Of a stretch of 64,000 bases of DNA, positions 1-17,042 are shown piece by piece. The stretch's first letter is position 1. The number at the start of each line of letters is the position of its first letter. The translations under genes and the position numbers were made by a program. The stretch is from assembly GCA_002005505.1 (NCBI GenBank), contig MVGU01000404.1, positions 412,501 through 476,500 on the forward strand. Direction: 5' to 3'. Source of the DNA: Botryococcus braunii (Eukaryota; Chlorophyta; Trebouxiophyceae). Under the pieces are notes generated by a model. That model saw nothing but the letters and a program-made list of their open reading frames with translations, did no database searches and was not told the origin of the DNA.

Positions 1-295
1 GCCCCTCTCCCCGGGAGAGCTCCAGGTCTGTGCATGGACCAGAGCCTTGAATCTTTGAAGCTTCTTCCCTTATCTCTCGTCCTCCTTTACCAGGCAAGGA
101 GTGTGCGGCTCCCATCCCTCTCCCTTTCAGAGGCAGGAGCCAGGCCCTTTAATCCGTAAACTGACTTCCCTAACCTCGTGGCCTCTTCTACCAGGCATGG
201 TGTGTGCGGCGTCCGTCCCTCTCCCGCTCAGTGGCAAGGCCCAGGGGCTCGAATCCTTAAACTTACTACCCGTACCTCATGCCCTCTCCTACCAG
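1..295. repeat. 101-bp tandem repeat, about 3 copies
   Basis: A unit of about 101 bp recurs. The phrase CAGGCAAGGAGTGTGCGGC at 91 returns as CAGGCATGGTGTGTGCGGC at 192, and the unit edge ACCAG returns at 291. The array is cut by the window edge, so the copy number is a minimum. It lies just upstream of the first visible ZIP exon and is probably intronic. Confidence 0.85.
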
Positions 296-469
296 TGAGT
301 TTGGTTTTTTCCAGCAAACGAATTTACAGCGCTGTAGTAGTAGTAGCATGGTAATGATGTTGTGATGTCGTTGTTAAGGTAGGAAAGGAATGCTTTGCTT
401 CCCAAGTGGCTGTGCCGTTCTCCGTTTCCGGGGTTGACAGAAGTGCATTGGGAGGCGTAGGAATCGCAG

Positions 470-1273
470 AAGGGCTTGAAGGACAACTGCTGTGAGGAGG
501 CGGGGGCCTGCCCTTGTGAAGAGCCCGTGGAGGGTACCAAGCCGGTGGGCGGTATCCTGTGGTCATACGTCAGCCCCGCCCTCCTCATGCTGGCTCTCTG
601 CGTGCATGCTGCCTTCGAGGGTCTCACGCTGGGCCTGCAGGTCCGCACCCCCCCCCCTCCCCCTTCCCTCAGGCACACAGTGCCGGGGTTCGCCCCAACA
701 GATGCCGAGCGGTACATTTTCCTGGGTACTGGGTACATTGTACTGGGGCCACGTAGGCTTTTCACGCCAGTATGATCCCACACGCAGGACCATACAGGGT
801 GCTGCTCTGTCTCTGTGTACCGACCAAGTTCCTGTCACACAGCATTACTGAGTCCTCCGCGTCCATTGAAGGCCCAATCCTCTGCGTCTGATAAATGTGA
901 ATTACTTCTGCTTTAAATGTGAATGTTACATGTCACCATTCATGATGACTGGACTTGCTTGTCAGCTAACGTGTGAGATTCATTCACTTCTCTGCGTCTT
1001 AACAATGTAAATGTAACACGTTACCCCTTTGTCTGACTAGCTGTGCTGGTCAGCCAACGTGTAAGATGCATTCACTCCTCTGCGTGCTGATAAATGTGAA
1101 TATAACACGTCACCTGTCATGATGACTACATCTGCTGGTCAGCCAACGTGTGAGGCTCATCCACTCCTCCGCTTCTGATGCCCCAGACAACTTCCTTTCG
1201 GTGTTGATTACGTGCCAGTGCCTCCGTTGGACCTCGCTGTTGCTGTCCAGCCCCTCCTCCCGTCCAACCCCTT

Positions 1274-1323
<50 letters not shown>

Positions 1324-2610
1324 ACACATCATGCACGCACGAGTGCGCGCAGAGATAGGGGGAAAGGGGCGAGAAGGGGTGGGTTGTAGAATTCCTTCGA
1401 AGGGGGTGGGATGATAGAAGTGGGTGGGATGAAAGAAGCGGGTGGGGTGGGGGGGGGAATGGGAGAGGGGGGGTTGGATGGAGGGCAAGAGAGTGTCTGC
1501 AGTCTGGCGTTCTTAGATGCGGAGGGAATAAATCGGTATCTGCAACACCAAAGGGTCCGCTGCTTTGGTTGGCTTGGTTGTGATGAAGGGGTTGGGGGCA
1601 TGGGACGCAGACAAGCAGAGCGGGAGTGATAACCGTGCTGGTGGCTATGGTGAGCCACAAGTGGGTGGAGAGCATTGCCCTCACCACGCGCTTCCTCCGA
1701 GCCGGGCCCCGCCCGTGGTGGTGCGCCCCCTCCCCCTGGTAGCTGGACAGAACAGGAGGGAGAAGAGGACAGCAAGACACAACGAACAAGGGACGGAAAA
1801 TCGAAAGAGAAGAAGACAAAATGAAAGAAAGAAGGAACAAGAAAGTAGATAGATCGATGGATAAGACAAAGACGGACAGAAGAAAGATAGGTTGATATAT
1901 AGATAATTTACAGACAGACAGACAAAAAGAACAAGAGAGAGCAAGAAAGAAAGACAGAAGGTAAGAAAGAACGAAGGGAAGGAAGGAAGGAAGGAAGGAA
2001 GGAAGAAAGAAATGTAATCGGGTAAGGATGTGATTTTCCCATGACTCTTCTGGTCCCCATCCGGCCTCCCACACAAACTGCTGCCCTTTCACGGCTCGCC
2101 GCCGTGCTTGAGTTGCCGTTGCGGTGCTTTCCTTGTTCCCAGCGCGATGCCTTGGATCACTAGTGCCATTGTACCAGGCACATCCCTCCACCAACCACCT
2201 CAAGAGGGGAGACCAGGCGCAGATTGGCTGCCTTCTCCCAAAAAATGCAACTCACAAAAACTAGAAACCTTTGCATTGCATGGGGATGAACAACTTCAGA
2301 CTCAAAAGGGGCGGACACGGGGAGTTGCTCGAATGGCGACGGAGATCCGAATCTGAGGTGGGGAAGGCGGGGTCGGGGGTTGTGGCGTGACAGGGCAATG
2401 ATACTGATGCTGTTCCCCTTCGCGGTTGTGGTGCCGGTCGGAGTGGCGGTCGGCATAGTTTTGACCTCCATCAACGCTTGGGTCACGCTGGTCCTCTTCG
2501 GTCTCATCTCAGGTGCTTCCAACCTACCTCTACGTCCCTCTCTTGCACTCCCCCTTGTCACGCCCTGTCTCCATTGAGCTCGGCCCGGGCAGCCACGCCC
2601 TGTGCCATGG

Positions 2611-2682
<72 letters not shown>

Positions 2683-3902
2683 CTGCATGCTGTGCAGTGG
2701 CTGTGCTGTGTGCACTGAGCTGCCCCCGGGGCCATGTAGAAAGGGGAAGGAAAAAAAAGACGGCCTGTCTGCACCGAATTGGTGCCTCGATCCCCTGTTT
2801 CCCTACTAGAGAAGGCAACAACTGGTCTCTCCAATTCCCCCCGCCCCCACCCGGAAAGAAAGGAGGGGGGGGGGGGAAGCGAAGGCTCGGCCTTTCAAAC
2901 ACTACGCACGCTTGTGGATGCGCTTTTCTCATGTGAGGTGTCCTGCACAAGGGCATGAGTGCGGTAGAAGATGGGTCTTCACTGGTTGTCACACCTCAGA
3001 AGCTGTCCATTACCATTCACAATCCTCCAACCTGAGATTTGGTCCAAATAAAAGCACGAGACTGTAGCCATCGGCTGTGCTGGCCCCGTTTGGGGGACAC
3101 ATATGCCCTTGGAGGGTTTTCCAGACTTGCGCACCCTGCAGACTTGTGCACCATGCATACTTGCGCACCATGCATCTTTGCGCACCATGCAGACGTTGGC
3201 AGCGCACATTGTTGACTTCCAAAGGGCCCCAAGGTCAATTTCTGTGCGGTTCAGACGTTTGGTCGTTAGATGCGTCCAGGGTATTCGTTGTTTGGTTGTG
3301 TTTGGGAGGTGGGGGGGCCAGGATCTCTTCCTGTCGGCTAGTTTTTATTCTATTGCCATGGAGCAATAGCAAACTTGGTTCTTGCAAGCTTTTTGCCGTT
3401 GTGGAGTCCTTTCGGTGCATTGCCAGACCAGGGGGAGCAGGGGCAAAGTACTGGAGTTTGCTTCAATGGTCATGGAAGCCACCATGCGTATGTCCAACTG
3501 TAGTGATGTTGCTAATGGATAGGTTGCCTACTCTTAATCTGGTCTTTTCTTTTTACCTTCTATTCCTTTTCTTGCCTTTTCGCTTCACTTTCATTTTTTC
3601 CCTGTTTTTTCCTTTCATTTCACCACTTTTTTCACCACTCCTTTCCTCTCTTTTTTGTTTCTTTTCTTTCCTTTCCCTTGATTTCTCCCTTCTTCCTGTG
3701 TCGGGGGGTGAAAAGGAGGTTTGAGGGCGGGTTGCTGCGGGGGGCCGCAGGAATGTTCATCTATGTGGGCGGCTACGAGATCATCGCAGAGGAGTTTGCG
3801 GCGCCGGTCCAGGGCCAGAAAGTCTTCCGTTTCTGCCTGTTTGTGGCCATGATGATCGGCTTCACGCTGGTCGCTTTGTTGCAGCTTGTGCATGACGGCT
3901 AA
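470..3902 (+). CDS. ZIP-family metal transporter, 3' exons only
   Basis: Three exons encode the C-terminal half of a ZIP (ZRT/IRT-like) divalent-metal transporter, a multi-pass membrane protein moving Zn/Fe toward the cytosol. Exon 470-640 carries a transmembrane helix with the metal-site signature H-x3-E (VHAAFEGLTLGLQ). Exon 2394-2512 gives a helix ending in LVLFGLISG. Exon 3751-3902 gives MFIYVGGYEIIAEEF, a last hydrophobic helix and a TAA stop. The join 2512/3751 is phase 1 and keeps the frame. The upstream part lies outside the window or was not found. The helix expected between exons 1 and 2, usually with an HK-x2-E-like motif, was not found in 641-2393, so the gene may have a cryptic exon there or be damaged. 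Substrate cannot be inferred. Confidence 0.72.
880..1180. repeat. About 90-bp tandem repeat in ZIP intron, 3+ copies
   Basis: Diverged copies share CTGGTCAGCCAACGTGTGAG, then a CACTCCTCTGCGT block, ATAAATGTGAAT and CATGATGACT. Copies start near 880, 960, 1048 and 1138. This is a minisatellite inside the intron. Confidence 0.8.
1276..1330. repeat. (CA)n microsatellite
   Basis: Near-pure CA dinucleotide tract followed by short CACG steps, within the ZIP intron. Confidence 0.95.
1745..2011. repeat. Purine-rich tract ending in (GGAA)n
   Basis: About 260 bp of almost pure A/G on the + strand, ending with repeated GGAA units near 1977-2005. It may form triplex or other non-B DNA. The long phenylalanine/leucine/serine frames on the opposite strand are artefacts of this composition. 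Confidence 0.85.
2611..2681. repeat. (TG)n microsatellite
   Basis: About 35 uninterrupted TG units in the intron before the last ZIP exon. Confidence 0.95.
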
Positions 3903-4569
3903 CACCGCGTGCACCTCCATGGCTGGGCCCCCTTCCATGCGTTTCTTGTACAGTAGTCGTCTTAGAAATATGACTCGCAGACTCACTTCGGCAAGACCCC
4001 CACCCTTTCCACTTGTTGCCTTTTCCTTCTTTTCTTCCTGCTTTTTTTTGGGAAAGGGGGGTGTTGGGTGGCGGAGGGCATTGGACTCTGATTTTATGGA
4101 GTGCCAGCTCTAGAGCCTGTCAGGTCCTGAGGAGCGGCTAAGGCATCTGCACATTGCATTGGCCGACTCCATGTTGTAATTGCTTGGCGTCGTATTGCTT
4201 TTGTATTAGGGTGAGGAACGTCCGTCATCGATTTTGTCACTTCCTTCGGGAAAGGTTTTTTGAGACATGGTGTATATCTATTTCATCTGTTATAAAGACG
4301 GAATAGACCAAAATGTATTGTCCCAAACAGATTTTGCTGAGGCCTGTTACCTGCTAGTTTCTGCTTAAAATGTGAAGTATAAGTGATCCGTCCGTTTCCC
4401 CGGGGTCAAATCATGGGTTGCGTGGTTGGTTTGATAGTCATGGGTTGTCAGAAAGGCCCTGTGCGCGCTACTGGTCGCTCTGGGGCTGGCTACGTGGCCG
4501 AAGCACTGCAGAGCGCGACCAATGGTCCCCTTGTGACCAGGAGCGATCCGAGTGTGGAGAGAGCGTAAA

Positions 4570-4775
4570 GAGGATGAAAAGCTTCTTAAACACATCCAAT
4601 AGTCTGTGATATAATAAAATAGCAGAGACTCAGTGGGTGGGAGCATATAAAGGATGGAAAGCTTCTTAAACACACATATATTGGATTGTAGTATAATAAA
4701 AGAATCTTAAACACAAATATATTGGTCTGTAGTATAATAGAAGAACAGAGACTCTGTGGGTGGGCAGGACTCCTC
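4570..4775. repeat. Imperfect tandem repeat, unit 40-85 bp
   Basis: Phrases such as GCTTCTTAAACACA, ATATTGG-TGTAGTATAATA and CAGAGACTCTGTGGGTGGG recur in order three times with deletions. They are A/T rich and non-coding. Confidence 0.75.
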
Positions 4776-6587
4776 TTAGAAGCACATGATCGGCAGAGCA
4801 CCTTTCAGGGGTCTGTCAGGTCCTGATTTTGTGAGAACTACTGAAACATAGCAGTACCAAAACCGAGTATTACTGATGCTCACCGAACATACAGATAATG
4901 GAGGGGACTCGACATCGGGTCTGCTTCAAGAGCCAGTATGATTGTCAATGTTGACAATCATGAAAGCTGTCTCCCTGGTCCTGAATGTTCTAATCCTTCC
5001 TTCCAGCCCTGAGGGGAAGTTCCCTCCCTTCGGCTGGACTCGATACCGTCATCGAACATTAGCCAGGCAGCCCTAAGTCCAGTTCGTGTGCTTGATGGAC
5101 TCCACAACCGTCGGGTACCAGAAAACCACCCATGTGTCGGGGAGGTACCGTTGGTCACCTGGGGGATCCTTCGCACGCACTTGCAGGTGTGTGATCACTC
5201 CCCTGCTAGAGACTATCATGCACTCCGGCACAAACTCCATACACGGCTGGGTGGTACGGGGCGTTCCCTCCCAGGCCACGGTGTACCGCCCACCATGCCC
5301 CCCCCCCACCCCGCCCCGGGGGGAAGGGCAGACGCCCTCTCGCCTCGGGTCCTGTAATTGGGCTCTGGTGTATTTCATTGGTGGTGGTGGTTGTTGCCAC
5401 CTTGCACTGTCCTGATCTGTGCCTACCGAAGACTGCCCCCTTTATGTGTGTGGGGCCCCGGACCGGCAATATCAGGAAGCCCGCACACGTGGCCTTCCCT
5501 GGTCTGTGCTGTGAGGGCTTGAATGTGCTTTCACTGGCCCTGCGTCTGTTGACGCCTCTCCCACGTGAGACCCAGCACGTGCAGCCCCTGTCTGTCTGTG
5601 GGTGCATGTGGGGGGGGAGGGGGATGTGGTGTGGCTGGTGGGATAATTCGGCCCTTCTTTTAATTTTTTCAGTTCTGGATCGGAAGCGTTGCCGAGCGAG
5701 CGGACCGGACTTCACTGGTTGAGGAAGTAGATCTTGTAGGGGATGGTGTTCGATGTCCAGTCAAGTTAAAAAGTGGTTGGTGGCATGATTTCCCCAACGG
5801 CCCCTCCTGTGGCAATAGCAAGGATTTTCATTCGTCCATACAAATGGCATACAAGAATATGCTACGCTTTTCATTTGAAGGGAACTAGCTGCAGGCAGCC
5901 CCCACCTGTGCAAGGGGGCTCCGCCAAGCAAGGTGTTGGCCTAATCAGGCTGGGCACATAAGATACAATGGTACGTTCACTTCCATGGCAGCTAGGGTCG
6001 TCAGATACGCAGCTGGCAGCTGGCCAAGGTCGCAGTCTTAGTCAAGTCACATCCAGACATTTTTTTGGTGTAAAGTGTTTGAAAGTAGAAAGTGTTGTAG
6101 TCCTGATTAGAGAATTGAAGGGTGCCAAACCTCGAGCCCCGTCCTGCTTGTGCAAACACGCGATCGTTAGCTGGCCATGTCAGTGCAGGAGTTTCCTCGT
6201 GGGAGGGACTCTCGCAAGAAGACTCTTTCTTTCTTTCTCTCGAGAAGACTTTTTTGTTTGGGAGGGTCGACAATGCATGGGCTTTCATTGATGTTGCGAC
6301 CTCGCTGGTGCCAGAATTCTTGCTGTCATATGTCAAAGGGGAGTCATTCGTCCTGTCATGTTGAAGATGAAAAGAGAGTTGTCCGGTACGACAGATGCAT
6401 TCGTGTCATGGCTGGATGGGAGTTTAGGGCTCTCGCCCCCAATGGGGGCCCCCCCATCTTCCTTTTCCCATGCATACCTGTCATGGCTCATTACTCATCG
6501 ACCGTTGGATCATGACTCATGATCCAATGTAAATCCAGTCTTCTGGAGGTAGGTCCCTCGGAAGATATCCCGGAAGGATGGGGGATG

Positions 6588-6700
6588 CAAATGAAGTGGA
6601 TTGGGAGCATGAATGCTGGTAAATGACAAGATACTGGGTGGGTGCTCCAGCAAATGAAGTGTTCCAGATTGGGAGCATGCATGCTGGTTAATGCACACGC
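6588..6700. repeat. Two-copy direct repeat of about 70 bp
   Basis: GCAAATGAAGTG followed by GATTGGGAGCATG-ATGCTGGT occurs twice, about 70 bp apart, with differences in between. Confidence 0.65.
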
Positions 6701-7816
6701 TTACCTCTATCATATGCATGTGACAACATGTCACTGACATGTCGTGATTGGCCTGACATGGTGGCAAATCGACGTGGCAAAGAAAACAAAAGATGATGTA
6801 GTCGAGACGGGCTGGTCGGACGGCACAGCAGGCTCACTGTCAAATTATATACACGGCATTACACAGAAACGACCAGACTTTGTCTCTTGCCTGCCTTGCT
6901 GACGTGAATACAAATAACCTAAAAGCCTGTCGTACATCTATGTCACAGATATTTGATCTGCCAACAGAGAAAACGCCATCTGCCATGTGGCTGGGGATCT
7001 CTGCAGTACAAACAACACATTCACAGCTCTCAGACCGGGTATACATTAAAGGAACCGTCTTCCCAATGCTCGAGGTGGTCAGTCTAAAGGAAGTGATGTC
7101 AGAACGTGTGCAAACTACCCCATCCACACCGGCACAAGACCCCGGTCAAAACCCACCCCAGCCGAGCGAAATTCACCAACTCTCTTTTCCTGCCCGACAT
7201 ATCTAAACGGATGTAAAGTTTCGGTAAGCGTTGTTTTTCTACAGAATCTTCACAAGAGGATCTCCATACGACTAACCTATTTTCCGACCCCAGCACTGTC
7301 CTTGGCTGCATTCACTAGTTTCCCAACCCTTTCCCCTCGCTGCTCTCATCCACTGGGGATACTCTGTACCGGAAAAATTGGCTTAAGAGAGGCGAAAAAG
7401 GCAAAACACGGCCGACGGGATTTTGGCAGCCGTGCGCTCCACCCTGGTGGGATAGACTGCACCAACCCTCCATGACTTAAGCCACAAAGTGGCACAGAGG
7501 CTCGACCCCAAAGCAATTTTCGCATGCAATGAGCACGAGGGACGTGCGTGACAAGTCCTGATAGGTCGCCCGAAGATGTGAGGAATATCGTCTTCTCTCC
7601 TAGAGAAAGGGGGGGCCAATCAAACAAAACAAGGTCCAAGGGAGAACCGCATCAACCCAGGTTTTGTTTGCGAGTCTATTCCTCTCAAACTACACTCGTT
7701 CCCCACAGTTATGGGCCAGCGCATGCCCATAGCCTGCGAGGTCGACAGCCTCCCTCCTGACCCGAATCCTAAGAGTGGCTCCGCAGTGCCCCCCAAGGGT
7801 TGCCAAACCAGGCACC

Positions 7817-14305
<6,489 letters not shown>

Positions 14306-15725
14306 CTGCACAGAAGGAAAGAAGAGTGAACCCAGCATCTTAACATAATTACATTGTAAGAAGCTGCCAACGTGATCGAAACGTTCAGCTGTCCGCTCTA
14401 CGGTCGAACAGGTTTTCAAATAAAAAGAATGGTAACGCCTTTGAAAATCTGCATTTCAAAGACGCTCTGGCCAATCACATCTTTTTCTTCCGTTCAACTT
14501 CATGCGACCACTCAACCACATCCAGCGCAACAGACCTTGGGGGTATTCTTGGCGGGCCTTGTTGCCTGCTTGCATGCTGCCTGTGCAGTAGAGCTGCAGA
14601 TATTTGCAGTGAATGTCGCCATCTTAATTGGTTTTGTTTGGCAACTGTTATGCACTGAACAGTCAACGTTGTCGGGAGGCTCGCTGCCATATCCATTTAG
14701 AACCACACGGGATCAGCCGCAGGGCAGGCGGCAATTCCGAGATCAAAGGCCGTTCGTGGAATGCCATACAGTTGTTTGGCCGGTCTTATCCAATTTTGAA
14801 GAGGGGAGCGCATCCGGTACGGCATGCTCGGCTTCCCCCAGACAGGTTCATCCGTCTGCATCTCATCATGCCCTCTGGGCTGGATTGATGTAATTCTTTT
14901 CTTTTACAAGAGTGGAGTAAAAAAGACCAGCCCAATGTTCAGGGACCCAAACCCCCAATGTGTCAAGCTATGAGTCACACCCGGCGAGCGGCCAGCTGGC
15001 GACCCACAGCCGCCGCAATGATGAAACTGACCCGACGAATGACAAAATATCCCTCCACATCTTCTTGAGCAATGATGGCTTGGTTCAAAAGCCCCTGGAG
15101 CCTTCTTTTCTGTTCTTTTCTTTCTTCCCCCAAAGCACAGGCTATGTGGTCATGACATCTGTATACCAACATTCTCAACATGTTCTCTGGACATTTCCAG
15201 CATCCGCTACTCCTGTGAAGTTCTTCTTGCTTGTTTTAACGCTGAAGACCAGAACCAAACGTCAACTTTCCTAAAAAACATTGTGAGAGGTGGGAGAAAG
15301 CTTGCTCAGCGTCACACAGGTGTGTCATGTACAGGACATGCATATGAGGATCAGGGGAGGAAGGTGCGTTACCTCTTTCTATACATGTAAGGATCAGGGG
15401 AAGAAGCTAGACATAAAACCTATTTTGAGGTGTTGTTGTGGTTCGTAAGGGTGTCCATGGTCATCCAATAGAGAGCTTGGGCGTCAGCAGGGGTTCTGCA
15501 CCGCCTCAATCATATTGATACCCCTGGGATAGGCACCCACACTTTTTTCCAAATTGACATGTGTTACACGGAGGTGGTTGGTGATGAGCGCCTCTTCATA
15601 TCTACCTACCTTGCCTTCGACCTCATACCGTCAATCGTTTCTACCTTCCTTTGCCTGGGCCACGCGCTCTGTGAGGTTGTTTCTCTAGCAGGAGGTCTGC
15701 ACCGTTGTCTGCCGCATTGTGGAGT
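14306..15725. other. SBPase upstream region
   Basis: This 1.4 kb lies between the SBPase start codon and the retroelement repeat. No coding exon is recognised. Any SBPase promoter and 5' leader should lie here, but I cannot mark specific elements with support. Confidence 0.4.
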
Positions 15726-15870
15726 TGTCATAGCCTTAGTTATGACATATAATGTATTGGTAATCCACGTGACTGCATGGTCCGGCAATCACGTGGGGCA
15801 GCAGTCTCGCGGGCATAGATAAGCTCGCCTGCCACAAAAGTTCCCTTCAGATTGATAGCCTGGGAACGAC
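15726..15870 (+). repeat. Left terminal direct repeat (LTR-like)
   Basis: Starts TGTCATAGCCTTAGTTATGACA, itself a 7-bp inverted repeat around an 8-base loop. It shares about 125 bp with the copy at 24403, with a single visible mismatch (tcc versus tac near 15782). Two CACGTG palindromes (near 15766 and 15790) occur in both copies and would be candidate promoter elements if this is LTR U3. The base context after about 15850 diverges from the right copy. Confidence 0.75.
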
Positions 15871-17042
15871 TTGATATTAAGTTTTCCGACAAACCGTGGA
15901 CATCAAGATTGTGATGCTATGCGCTAAAGCAGTCTTAGTTACTGTGTATAGGGCCGTGTGGACAATCTTCTACTTACAATGTCCTTTGCTTGAGGCTAGG
16001 TAGTGTGAGAGGTACTTCGGTCTATCCACCACCGACAGTCGGTGGCGCACACCAGTCTTTATATATTCAAGAGGTTTTAGGAAGTGAGAGTCACAGTACC
16101 TCACGTTTGTTGTGTATACCTAGTGGTGACAGAGATCCCGGTAGGGGACGCCCACCGAGGGGAGCATCACACATTTACAGCAGGTGTATGCAGGGGATCC
16201 TACGCCCCAAAAGTCACTGTAATTACTTACATTCCCAATTGTAAGGCTCACATCTCAATTCTCTACTTTCTCTGCCGAGACTGCCTGGTTTCGGACTACG
16301 ATCGCAGATCGGTGAGTGGCGCGCTACATCCCGACACTATCCTGAGCTCAAAGTAAGTTGATGGATGAAGCTGTGTAATATACCCACGAGCGAGTAAGTG
16401 TGTCTTGTGAGTTTTCATTTTGAATTCATACCTGGTGGGACTCCCTCTCGGAGTTTCCAAGGTCCGTCGCTTGTGCCTGATAAGCACTTTGATTGAGATA
16501 CTGTGTTTGCCTAGAAGTGTTTATTGGCGCAAGGCCTGTGATTTCTGAGGTTTCATCTGCTCTGCGTCTGTTTAGAGTCCAGTCCGTCCCTCTTGCGAGA
16601 GTAAGCTTTTGTGCGGATCAGAATCCGGCACTTATCTGTTTCGATTGTTAAGTGACCTACCATACCGGGAGATGCGAGGTTAACGTCTTGATTAGAAGTA
16701 AAGATCAGGGATTCAATTGGCATGTTTGCCTCTGTGTCGTGCTTTTGGGCATAGCCGCCCGCGCTTGGACCTCTCTCCCAGGATTGGTGGTGTACGCTGA
16801 CATTTGTATTTGAGTTTGAAGGCTCAACTTTTTGGCTGAAACCAGGAAGATAGTTGACTGGATTGCGAGCAGGTGGAATCTCGAAGAACGGCACGACGCC
16901 GTTAAGCATAAGGCGGCAGTGATCATTAGAGTGTCAGGCAGAAGTTGTAAATCGTAACATTTTAAAAAATTTTGAGTGGTCAAGAAACTTACACCCCATA
17001 CGCATGATAATCGTCTGACGGTGGAGCACATTTTAGACAACC

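Larger units (their letters stand above)
3903..7816. other. Spacer between ZIP and SBPase 3' ends
   Basis: The two flanking genes converge on this 3.9-kb spacer. I see no coding exon with conserved motifs. It holds the repeats at 4570-4775 and 6588-6700, and two short CT/GA-rich patches. Confidence 0.6.

Noticed and set aside
476..775. Frame continuing past the first ZIP exon
   Set aside because: After the donor at 641 it becomes Pro-rich and loses membrane character; treated as intron.
16553..16909. 118-codon minus-strand frame inside the retroelement 5' region
   Set aside because: No family features, opposite to the element, and in a region where gag is missing; not enough support for a gene.
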